DNA from: JAKAGZ01 sp964412105
GTDB lineage: Bacteria > Bacteroidota > Ignavibacteria > Ignavibacteriales > Ignavibacteriaceae
Direction of reading: 5' to 3'
DNA: 64,000 nucleotides
Assembly: GCA_964412105.1 (NCBI GenBank)
Contig: CAYPNM010000001.1
Coordinates: forward strand, 76,140 to 140,139
Shown here piece by piece: positions 16,293 through 24,478 of this stretch. Positions within the stretch are counted from its first letter, which is position 1, and each line of letters opens with the position of its first letter. Position numbers and translations under genes: made by a program. The notes under the pieces were generated by a model, which did not search any database, was not told the DNA's origin, and saw only the letters and a program-made list of their open reading frames with translations.

Positions 16293-18652
16293 TTATCTCC
16301 AGAAAAGATTAACATCCTTTTCGATTTCTTTTCCAGTAATATTATCTTTTATTTTTACTGTTAAAAGGTAATTGCCCGGATCATAATCAGCCATATCGAG
16401 CTGTAAATATATCTGGCTGTCTTTGTCCTTTGTCTGATACTTGCTTGTCAAGCCAACCTGTTGTTCTTCTCCCTGAACACCTATAAACTTCAGGACTGAT
16501 CCTACTAATTTACCAATTGAGATTCCCTCCTCACCTTTTTTCTTCAATATAATAGTCTGTTCAAAATTGGTCAAACCTTTCTCATCTTTAGCCAGGTTAT
16601 ACACTTCGTAGTATATATACAAATCCTGGTCTTTGCTAAATATTCCCGTTGGATTTGGAAGAATTGAATAATCTTTTCTGTTGATCCTTCCGGCAACTGT
16701 TGTATTTCTTTCAACCTTTGAAGCCAATACAACGTCGCTCATTTGGAGAGATGTTAAATTATAATTTCTAATTCTGAATTTGCCGTGATGTGCAGATACA
16801 CCTTTATCTGAATTTCTGATTATCTCAAATGAAAGGCTACCCGTATCCGGAGGGGAAGTAAGTTCTTCGGTATTGATGTAATAAAAGCCGGAATCGGGGA
16901 GTTCAATTTTGTTAGCTTCGCTTAGCTGATTAGTAGCTGTTTTATTTTGTGCAATTTTATTGAACAAGTTGTCGAAAAAGAAAATGCCTATGGTATGTTT
17001 GTAATTATAATCAGCATTGTTTTCCTGCTCATCCGGTTTGATGCAATAGTCAATATACAAATCGGTTAATTTATTATTTTCAAAATCTCTGAACTGAGCA
17101 TAATTAAATGGTATTTCAAATGCAGGTCCGTCGAATTCAGGATGATATTCCTCGGGTTGGGTAACTTCTAAATCTTTCACATACTTTTGAGTATCGTCCC
17201 AATATTGCGATTGACCCGGTACTGCGTAAATATATTCTCCGTTTCTAAATAAATCAGTAAACCCAAAAGTCTTATCCGGATATATCCACAATTCTGTTTT
17301 TGCCCCTTTCCCGGGCCTGATTCTTTCTATTTTTGGAGGAATGCCATATCTTAATGCTACGGTTCCCCGATCAGTTTTCCAGCCAATTATTCCAAGTTTA
17401 GGAACGATGAATCTTAAATTTGCATAAGCTACTCTTGAATAGTGTTCCAAGAGTCTTTCATTATAATCAGTTAAATTTAAAGGATCACGCATCTTCCAGA
17501 ATATATCGATTATGGTTTTTAATGAATTTGGGTCAATTTCGCTTAATTTATCCTTTAAATATGGTTCAAGCAAGACTTTAACTGAATTATAAGTAAAATC
17601 TTCTCTTTCCACAGACCCCATTAACAAAATTGCTTTTTGGTATTCTGTATATGCACTATCAGGCAGAGAAGATCTGTAGTACAGTAGGCCCAGCATCAGG
17701 TGGGCATCTTTATTAGCCGGAAGAAGCTGNNNNNNNNNNNNNNNNNNNNNNNNNNNNNNNNNNNNNNNNNNNNNNNNNNNNNNNNNNNNNNNNNNNNNNN
17801 NNNNNNNNNNNNNNNNNNNNNNNNNNNNNTGTAGTACAGTAGGCCCAGCATCAGGTGGGCATCTTTATTAGCCGGAAGAAGCTGAGTTAATTTTCGCAAA
17901 TAACGAATACCTTCTTCCGGTTTATTGTTGTATTCATAAATTGAACCTAATTTCAAATAAGGCTCGGGATTGTAAGGATCATTTTTCATTTCTATCTTAT
18001 AACAAGATTCAGCTAAATCATATGCATCACTGGCAAAATTTCCAAAAGCTACAACTGCTAATGGTTTCCTTTCATTTTCGTAAATTTGCTGCGTTTGAAT
18101 TCTGCCTTTCGTTATTAAAGTTTGCAAAGAAGTTCTCAAATCCGTATTGGGATTTACATCAACCTGTATTGAATTATGATATTCAAGGAATCTTTCTTCC
18201 ATAATATTCCCAAGGTGCCTGGCAGCAATGATATTTGTGCTGTCAAGTTTAAGGACTTTTTTGTATTCTCTGATTGCATCTTCAATTGTATCAAATTCCA
18301 GCCTGCTATAATGAAAAAGGTCTTCTGCAAGCAGAGCATAGAACAAATGATATTCAGGATTGTCGGGATCAAGTTCTATTGCCTTCTTGATACGCTGGCG
18401 TGAAACATTCCACCAATAATGAGATGTATCAGCTCTGAAGACCCTTGCAAGTCCATACTCAGCCGGTGCATTTTCCTGTTCATCGATGGATTTCTTAAAT
18501 AAATCCTCAGCGGAATCGTAGTCCTTTCTGGTTAATGCATCTACTCCTTGCTTATAATAATGGTTAGCCAGGGTATCATCAGTTTGTCCCTGTAGTAAAG
18601 TAATTGGAAGGAGGGATATAATAAATAGTAAACAAATATTTTTGCTTTTCAT
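16293..18652 (-). CDS. TPR and GWxTD-domain protein 1 (interrupted by an assembly gap)
   Basis: The annotated frame is broken by 100 N bases (17730-17829). The 55 bases before the gap (17675-17729) are identical to the 55 bases after it (17830-17884). Collapsing the duplicate and removing the Ns restores one continuous frame of about 734 residues, matching the layout of the 707-residue paralogue at 19871-21994. The protein has a signal peptide (ILLFIISLLPITLLQ type, ending GQ), TPR-like helical repeats (about 25-330), and a GWxTD domain starting at GWKTDRGTVALRYG. A beta-rich C-terminal region ends in DPGNYLLTVKIKDN and DVNLFW. The molecular function of GWxTD proteins is not established. The start ATG overlaps the stop of the upstream gene as ATGA, and the TonB gene follows after 13 nt. 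Confidence 0.85.
17675..17884. other. Scaffold gap (100 N) flanked by an exact 55-bp duplication
   Basis: The run of N occupies 17730-17829. Positions 17675-17729 and 17830-17884 are the same 55 bases, which code for PANKDAHLMLGLLYY and neighbouring residues. The reading frame and the paralogue indicate that this sequence occurs once in the genome. The most likely explanation is two contig ends sharing a 55-base overlap that a scaffolder joined with a default 100-N spacer. Confidence 0.9.
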
Positions 18653-19704
18653 TTCTCTTCCTTAGGATTGTAATATTTGGGAAGCATATTAGCGATGCCG
18701 CTATATGTCCAATTTCCAGATACTATAAGTGCAAGAGGGGCAACAGGAAAACCGAACCTGTCAACTAGAACACCCGGAAAATTCAACTTTACCCAGGATA
18801 CTTCTGTTTTATAGCTGACATCAGAATTGTATTCGATCCTTAAATATCCATTAAAGTTTAGCTCAAAATAGTTTTCATTAATTTTTTTAGTAATTGGGCT
18901 ATCCAACTCGTAAAATGATTTATATCTAGATGGTTGTTTTATACCTCGGTAAATCTTAAAACCTTCCTTCCGGTATGTATTATGAATCAAAGATCTTATA
19001 AAATCAGTCGTAGACCCATAATAAGTATTCTCTCTGTTTTTGATCCATTCGTTTTTTAAATTACCGACAGTATCTCTTAGCTCGTTAAAATAAGTTTCCA
19101 CGATATATTGGATAGCCTGTTTTTCTTCATCCCATTTGAAACTAACCAAGTCGCATCTTATTTTATATCCTAAAGCACTATTAACTATGATAATAGATGA
19201 TGATGCATTAGCAGCAAGATCACCTGACTCATTCCTAGTTAAATTAATTACTTCGGGATTTAGTATTTTGCACTCGTCAGTATTAGGTCCCCTGCCTAAA
19301 AAATATTCTTTAAACTTTTCTAAATTCTTAAGCCAGTCTTTAGGGACTTTGCCGGTAACTATAACCGGATTTATTTCATAATTCTTTTCTTCGAGCATAA
19401 AATTTACCAGCGCAGCTTCTTTCTCTTTTAAAGTTACGTTAGCCGTTTTTAGTTTATATCCTACCATTGATGCAACAACAGTAAGGTTGCCAAAAGGTAG
19501 AAATTTGATTTTGAAATAGCCGTCTTTATTAGTTGTTGATCCCCATTCTGTATTAGAAATGTATACATTTACATCCTCCAGCGGCTTTCCTGATGATTGT
19601 GAAACTATCCTTCCCTCAACCAAACAGTTGTAGTTTTGTGCGACTGATATTAGGGGAAAGGAGGACAGAACTAAAAAAACGAAAAGAAAAATCTTCAGGT
19701 TCAT
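18649..19704 (-). CDS. Exported protein with CarboxypepD_reg-like domain
   Basis: This 351-residue protein has a signal peptide (MNLKIFLFVFLVLSSFPLISVAQ), then a carboxypeptidase regulatory-like beta-sandwich (about 28-110; VEGRIVSQSSGKPLEDVNVYI, GYFKIKFLPFGNLTVVASMVGY). A TonB-box-like NPVIVTGK and a C-terminal region of about 225 residues without a recognised motif follow. It lacks the barrel of a TonB receptor, so it is likely periplasmic or outer-membrane-attached. The ATG at 19704 is chosen because GGGGAG lies 5-6 nt upstream; a TTG at 19716 also opens the frame. The stop overlaps the start of the GWxTD gene as ATGA, which indicates translational coupling. Its function is unknown. Confidence 0.8.
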   Translation of the reverse strand: MNLKIFLFVFLVLSSFPLISVAQNYNCLVEGRIVSQSSGKPLEDVNVYISNTEWGSTTNKDGYFKIKFLPFGNLTVVASMVGYKLKTANVTLKEKEAALVNFMLEEKNYEINPVIVTGKVPKDWLKNLEKFKEYFLGRGPNTDECKILNPEVINLTRNESGDLAANASSSIIIVNSALGYKIRCDLVSFKWDEEKQAIQYIVETYFNELRDTVGNLKNEWIKNRENTYYGSTTDFIRSLIHNTYRKEGFKIYRGIKQPSRYKSFYELDSPITKKINENYFELNFNGYLRIEYNSDVSYKTEVSWVKLNFPGVLVDRFGFPVAPLALIVSGNWTYSGIANMLPKYYNPKEEK

Positions 19705-19870
19705 ATAACTCCCCAAAATACAAAAGATTACAGCATTTTAAACATCAAAAATTGTACCCATCAAAAACAATAATTATCAGCAAATTTGGCCAATTAATTT
19801 ATTTCTAACTGTCTTCTTAAGTAGAATAAAGTATAATATAATGGACAAATATTTGATAAAATACAGGCTA

Positions 19871-21994
19871 TTATTTCCAAGTGAGAGTTACTTCTCTTTT
19901 TATTTCTTTACCTGATTTTTTGTCTCTAATAGAAAGCATTAACAAATAATCACCGGATTCATATTTATTCATATCAAGCTGAAAATATACCTGTGGATTT
20001 TTATCATGGAACTGGTACTGTGATGTTAGTGTAACCTGCTGTTCATCTTTCCCAAGGCTGAAAATATTAAGAAAAGAATTCAATGCTTTACTTATGCTTG
20101 AGCGTTCATCTTTTTTCCGGATAGTAAGTTGTTGTTCGACATTGCAAATACTGTTTGAGTCAGAGGTTAAATTATAAATTTCATAATAGACAAAAATTTT
20201 GTTTTTATCGGAAAAGGTAGAAAGCGGATTAGGTAACAAGCTGATATTTCCCCTTCCTAGACTATAATGATTTGCATTTGAATCCTCAACTTCATTTGCC
20301 AAAACGATATCGCTCATATCAAGATTAGTATTGCTAAAATGTCTGATGAGCAGCTTAAAATGGTTTGAAGAAACTCCCTTATCTCTATTTCTTTTAATTT
20401 CAAAAGCAAAATTGGCTGAATCTGCCGGAGCTTTCATTGATAAACTGTTCACTACAATACTGGTTGTATCGTCGATTTCAATTTTATTTGTAAGCGGAAG
20501 TGAGGGGATAGAATCTCTTTTTTCTAAAATTAACTGAAACATTTTACTGAATAGAAATAAACCCACGATGTGACGGTCCACAAATTTGTTTCTTTTTGAA
20601 AGTGAATCGGCATATCTTAAGCCATAGTTTACAAAGAGATCGGTTTTGTTTTCATAGGGATCTTTAAATTGAACTATTTCATAAGGGGCATTGAATTTTG
20701 GGCCTTCAAATTTAGGATTATAGGTTTCATTTCTAACCCTTTTTACATATTTAAAATATGCAAAAGAATCGCCGCTAAATTGTGGTACAAGCGTCCCACC
20801 GGAAGGTTGTGAAAACTCAAAGTTCCCATTGAAAAATTCGTCCGAGAAACCAAATACCATATCAGTATAATACCACACGTCAGTTTTTGTATTTATTGTC
20901 ATGTGGTTTTGGCCTACACCTATTTGCGGTCGAAAGCGGATTCTATTTATTGGTTTACCATATCTGAGCACAACCCGGCCTCTGTCGGTTTTCCATCCCG
21001 GTTCATCACTTTTTCCCCACGTAAAATGAAGGTCGGCATAGGCTACTCGTGAATAATGTTCCAGCAGTCTTTCATTATAGGTGCTCAGGTATAAAGGATT
21101 CTTTACTTTCCAATATAAGTTGATTAAAGCTTCAAGCTCAGGATCAGTGAGATTATTAAAATCATCTCCAAATAGTGGTTTTATCAGCTCTTTAACAGAA
21201 TAAAAAGTGAAGTCTCTTCTTTCCTTTTCGTTCATAAGAATCAGTGCGTTCTTATAAGCATCATAAGCGCTATCCATATTTGATGTCTCATAATACATCA
21301 AACCTAAATATAGATATGCATTTTTGTTGTTGGGATTTATCTTTGTAAGCCTGACAAGATATGGAATAGCTTTTACCGGTTCATCAGCTGATTCATAGAG
21401 CGCACTCAAATGTAATATTGCCTGTGAGTTCGTTGAATCAATCGATAATAATTTTTTGAAATAATGTTCAGAGTCTTTAAAATATCCCATTGCGTAATCA
21501 TCCAGACTCAGCATAGGGCTGTCCTCGTTGTCACGCGTAACGGATTTGTTATAGTCATCAAAGATATCTTCTTTTATTCTACCCATCTGAAAGAGTGCTG
21601 TGGTATTTGTGCTGTCAATGCTCAAGATATCCTCATATTGCTTGAACGCTAGTCCGCTGCTGAAATATTCCATCAAGGCTGCCATTAACAATCGATAATC
21701 AATATTTTTAGGATCTTTAAAGATAGCGGTTTGCAACAACTCTCTTGCTTCAGCACGATCACGGATTGTTTTCTTGCTTATCAGAATTTTAGAAAGTTCA
21801 AACAAAGCGGGTGCAGTTTTGTCCTTATCAATTGATCTATCGAAGAAGTATTCAGCTTTTGCTGTATCATTTTTGCCCAGAGCATAGTTACCCAAATTGT
21901 AATAATCAAACGCGGTCGTATCTGCAACGGCAGGAACAATATTACTGCAATACACAACTGGCGATAAGTATAATAAAAGCAGAAATACCTTCAT
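19871..21994 (-). CDS. TPR and GWxTD-domain protein 2
   Basis: This 707-residue protein is a paralogue of the gapped gene at 16293-18652 in the same orientation. It has a signal peptide (MKVFLLLLYLSPVVYC), TPR-like helical repeats (about 25-290; FDYYNLGNYALGKNDTAKAEYFF near the start), and a GWxTD domain (about 330-460) with GWKTDRGRVVLRYGKP. A beta-rich C-terminal part ends in ESGDYLLMLSIRDKKSGKEI and EVTLTW. A Cys near the signal end (YCSN) could be a lipidation site, but the lipobox is poor. It lies 166 bp upstream of the CarboxypepD_reg gene and may be the first gene of the same transcription unit. Function unknown; probably periplasmic or outer-membrane-associated. Confidence 0.85.
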   Translation of the reverse strand: MKVFLLLLYLSPVVYCSNIVPAVADTTAFDYYNLGNYALGKNDTAKAEYFFDRSIDKDKTAPALFELSKILISKKTIRDRAEARELLQTAIFKDPKNIDYRLLMAALMEYFSSGLAFKQYEDILSIDSTNTTALFQMGRIKEDIFDDYNKSVTRDNEDSPMLSLDDYAMGYFKDSEHYFKKLLSIDSTNSQAILHLSALYESADEPVKAIPYLVRLTKINPNNKNAYLYLGLMYYETSNMDSAYDAYKNALILMNEKERRDFTFYSVKELIKPLFGDDFNNLTDPELEALINLYWKVKNPLYLSTYNERLLEHYSRVAYADLHFTWGKSDEPGWKTDRGRVVLRYGKPINRIRFRPQIGVGQNHMTINTKTDVWYYTDMVFGFSDEFFNGNFEFSQPSGGTLVPQFSGDSFAYFKYVKRVRNETYNPKFEGPKFNAPYEIVQFKDPYENKTDLFVNYGLRYADSLSKRNKFVDRHIVGLFLFSKMFQLILEKRDSIPSLPLTNKIEIDDTTSIVVNSLSMKAPADSANFAFEIKRNRDKGVSSNHFKLLIRHFSNTNLDMSDIVLANEVEDSNANHYSLGRGNISLLPNPLSTFSDKNKIFVYYEIYNLTSDSNSICNVEQQLTIRKKDERSSISKALNSFLNIFSLGKDEQQVTLTSQYQFHDKNPQVYFQLDMNKYESGDYLLMLSIRDKKSGKEIKREVTLTWK

Positions 21995-22164
21995 CGATCG
22001 AAATTACAGTTAAGCAAAAATGTAAATTACAATTAGGCGATTCCTGAATCAACGTAATATGAATTCGGGTAGTGTGCATAATTCAATGTGACGAATATAA
22101 GCAATGATCATTCTGTGCTTTCCTATTTTGAGTGCAGAAAGGTATGTAGTGAGGAATTATGAAA

Positions 22165-22311
22165 TCAGGATAAATCAGGAATATTAGGCAGAAAATGATT
22201 GCAGTTATGAATTTCTTCGTCAATCAAAACAGGAATTTTTAATTTTGCCTCCATATCCAGCAGGAATGATCTTAAGTGCAGTTTGTTATTGATTGGGTGT
22301 GTAATTAAATC
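22165..22311 (-). pseudogene. Possible gene remnant (48 codons, no start)
   Basis: An open frame of 48 sense codons on the minus strand is closed by TGA at 22165 and has a stop just upstream of 22311. It translates with a protein-like composition (LHLRSFLLDMEAKLKIPVL, then DEEIHNCNHFLPNIPDLS). The only Met is residue 20, and there is no ribosome-binding site before it. It could be the 3' end of a decayed gene or chance. No family is recognised. Confidence 0.25.
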
Positions 22312-22322
22312 TTAGCTGAAAT

Positions 22323-22341
22323 GTCTGCCAAATTGGCAGAC
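22323..22341. repeat. Perfect palindrome, possible operator
   Basis: GTCTGCCAA-A-TTGGCAGAC forms two 9-bp arms around one base. A further direct copy of TGGCAGAC lies at 22427-22434. No T-run follows on either strand, so it is more like a protein-binding site than a terminator. Confidence 0.4.
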
Positions 22342-22561
22342 TAATCAGGTAAATCCCAGAGGCTATTTAAAGGCCATTTAAAGGCCAGTTGTACCCTAGT
22401 TGGAGTGGGGGGAGAGTATGACAAAATGGCAGACTTTTTAAGAAGATTCAGGGCCTTGATCAGAACTTATTTCCAGAGTCAATAATAGCCAGATTTTTGG
22501 CAATTCAAATATAGATTTCACTTAAATATAAATCTGCGAAAAAGTTCAGTCGGTATGCAAT

Positions 22562-22873
22562 TTATAAATTGTTTATTAGTGTTGAAATAAGATCCCATAT
22601 CAGGCAGGAAGTCAAAGGTATTTTGAAATTTTTCATTCTCCAGGAATGAATTTTTGCACCAACAAGCTGTCCGGCAAAAAATCCTCCAACCAAAGCCGGA
22701 TAAGTTATAAACTGAAAACCCAGTCCGGATAAGAGCCTCAAGCCAATAACAAATGGAACCGGAAGGTGAACAGCCAGGAACCATTGCAGGGAGAACTTTT
22801 TAACATTAATTCTCCAGTAACCGAAAGGGATATTAAAAACAAAAACTATTAATGCGATGTAAAAAAGTTTCAA
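22562..22873 (-). CDS. Small integral membrane protein, unknown function
   Basis: This 103-residue protein has about three hydrophobic helices (YIALIVFVFNIPFGYW; WFLAVHLPVPFVIGLRLL; FITYPALVGGFFAGQLVGA) with positively charged residues between them. The start is a TTG with only a weak A-rich leader. The stop of the PLP decarboxylase gene is 11 nt upstream, so the two are probably co-transcribed. The pattern of Pro and Gly residues in the helices suggests a real conserved protein, but no function is recognised. An overlapping frame at 22518-22784 is a shadow. Confidence 0.65.
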   Translation of the reverse strand: MKLFYIALIVFVFNIPFGYWRINVKKFSLQWFLAVHLPVPFVIGLRLLSGLGFQFITYPALVGGFFAGQLVGAKIHSWRMKNFKIPLTSCLIWDLISTLINNL

Positions 22874-22884
22874 TTTTTTATTCT

Positions 22885-24342
22885 TTAGTTAAACTCTTTA
22901 TATATTTTCAAAATATATCCGGACTTTTTTTCAAGAATCTTAAGAGCCAGATCAATCGTATCCAGATGCGTCCGGAAAGAAAGCAAAGCAAGCCTGAATG
23001 TAAATTTTCTATTTATGATTGTTGATGTCAGAAACACTCTTCCATCTCTATGAATTTCTTTCAACAGCAATTCATTAAATTTATTTGGATTGCCCTTAGC
23101 CGGAACGTATCTGAAAGTTACAACAGATAGTTCAGGTTCAGGTCCGGTTTCAAAACCTTTTACAGCCCCTATTTTTTCATAAAAATATTTTGCAAGCAGA
23201 AGTTTTTCTTCCAGAGCTGCACGGAAAGGTTTTAAACCATGAATTTTCAATGGCAGCCATAATCTCATTCCACGGAAATGTTTAGTAAGTTCAGCAGAAA
23301 GATCAGCAGGGGAGAGTTCATCGTTGGCAGATAAAGCATCCTGCATATAGTTTGCCTGGTAATAATGTGAGTCTGCAAGAAGCTTTACGTTTTTTACCAG
23401 CACGACTCCGAGACCGTATGGAAGGAATAAGCCTTTATGTGGATCAATTACAAGTGAATCAGAAAGGTTCATACCTTTTAATTTCTTCTTTCCGGTTTCT
23501 GATAAAATGAAAAATCCGCCGTAGGCAGCATCAATATGATACCAAAGATTATTTTTCGAAGCAATTTTTCCTATTTCAATCAGAGGATCAATAGCGCCGA
23601 TGTCGGTAGTTCCTGCAGTGCCAATTACAAGCCAAGGTAGTAATCCTTTCTTTTTATCTGATTTAACAGCTTTTTCTATTTCTCCAGGTATCATTCTGAA
23701 TTTTTCGTCGAGAGGAATATATCTTTTTACACAGTCACCAAGTCCGGCAATTCGAAGCGCTTTAACTATACAATGGTGAGTATGTTTTGAAAGATAAACC
23801 ACTGCCTTATGGTAATTTTTTGACTTTAGTTTTTTTGCGTCCCTTGCAGTTGTGATAGCGATTAAATTTGCAACACTTCCACCTGAAGCAAGGTTTCCTC
23901 CTGCCGATTCAGGATATTTTACCAGGTCGCACATCCATCTTAACAGCATATTTTCCATTCTTACTGCCCCTGGATTTGCGAAAAATATTCCGGCAAACCT
24001 GTTTGTTACATCTACCATATAGTCGGCAAGAGAAGAAATATAAATACCTCCGCCGGGTATATAGCCTAAATGACCGCCCGAAGCAGGATTTAGATTTGGA
24101 GTATCTACATTCTTTTCGACCAGCTTTAGAGCCTTTTCTATTTCTATAGGTTTTTCTGAGATTGGTGATTTATAAATTCCCAAGCCTTTTTGCTTTGATA
24201 CAATGAAAGCTTTTCTGTCGTAAATCTCATTCAAAAAGTTCTCGGTATAAGCGATTACTTTTTTCCTGATCTTATTTCTTTCCTGTGCCGATGGTTCAAG
24301 TTTTCGTGTTTCCTTTTCAAGTTGTTTTATTATATCTGTCAT
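22885..24342 (-). CDS. Group II pyridoxal-dependent decarboxylase
   Basis: This 485-residue enzyme belongs to the aromatic-L-amino-acid/glutamate decarboxylase family (fold type I). It has GGNLASGGSVANLIA (148-162), the PLP-stacking His region HTHHCIVKALR (187-197), the Asp that holds the pyridine nitrogen in HIDAAYGG (Asp271), and the Schiff-base lysine in DPHKGLFLPYG (Lys303). It removes CO2 from an amino acid to give an amine; the substrate (aromatic, glutamate or other) cannot be decided from these motifs. The length fits the family. It is followed after 11 nt by the small membrane-protein gene, but no amino-acid/amine antiporter is nearby. Confidence 0.88.
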   Translation of the reverse strand: MTDIIKQLEKETRKLEPSAQERNKIRKKVIAYTENFLNEIYDRKAFIVSKQKGLGIYKSPISEKPIEIEKALKLVEKNVDTPNLNPASGGHLGYIPGGGIYISSLADYMVDVTNRFAGIFFANPGAVRMENMLLRWMCDLVKYPESAGGNLASGGSVANLIAITTARDAKKLKSKNYHKAVVYLSKHTHHCIVKALRIAGLGDCVKRYIPLDEKFRMIPGEIEKAVKSDKKKGLLPWLVIGTAGTTDIGAIDPLIEIGKIASKNNLWYHIDAAYGGFFILSETGKKKLKGMNLSDSLVIDPHKGLFLPYGLGVVLVKNVKLLADSHYYQANYMQDALSANDELSPADLSAELTKHFRGMRLWLPLKIHGLKPFRAALEEKLLLAKYFYEKIGAVKGFETGPEPELSVVTFRYVPAKGNPNKFNELLLKEIHRDGRVFLTSTIINRKFTFRLALLSFRTHLDTIDLALKILEKKSGYILKIYKEFN

Positions 24343-24424
24343 ATACCGAATAAATATTTTTGCAACATTTTTAAACTTAATGAAAAATTAGTTTGATTTT
24401 CTTATTTCCCGAATAAAGTAAATA

Positions 24425-24446
24425 ACCCCTGCGCATTGACAGGGGT
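24425..24446 (-). terminator. Candidate terminator after the M61 peptidase gene
   Basis: A 7-bp GC-rich stem (ACCCCTG/CAGGGGT) with an 8-nt loop lies 33 bp after the M61 stop. On the minus strand it is followed by TATTTACTTT, a rather poor U-tract. Confidence 0.45.
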
Positions 24447-24478
24447 AAAGAGTTTAGTAACAATATTATTAAATGTTA

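Larger units (their letters stand above)
21995..22561. other. Gene-poor stretch with inverted and direct repeats
   Basis: About 570 bp lie between the GWxTD-2 start and the small membrane-protein gene. They contain a 9-bp palindrome GTCTGCCAA-A-TTGGCAGAC (22323-22341), an orphan copy of its half TGGCAGAC (22427-22434), a short tandem ATTTAAAGGCCA (22364-22387), and a short open frame described separately. The promoter of the GWxTD-2 gene should be at the low-coordinate end. Confidence 0.5.

Noticed and set aside
17696..18652. Two separate genes (318 and 467 residues) on either side of the N-run
   Set aside because: They join in frame once the duplicated 55 bp and the Ns are removed, and the paralogue shows the joined form.
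22364..22387. A short tandem ATTTAAAGGCCA as a CRISPR or satellite repeat
   Set aside because: Only two units are present, with no spacers or cas genes in the window.
22518..22784. An 88-codon frame overlapping the small membrane-protein gene
   Set aside because: It is a different frame of the same strand with Trp/Cys/Phe-rich composition and no start context; the 22562-22873 frame has a clean membrane-protein pattern.
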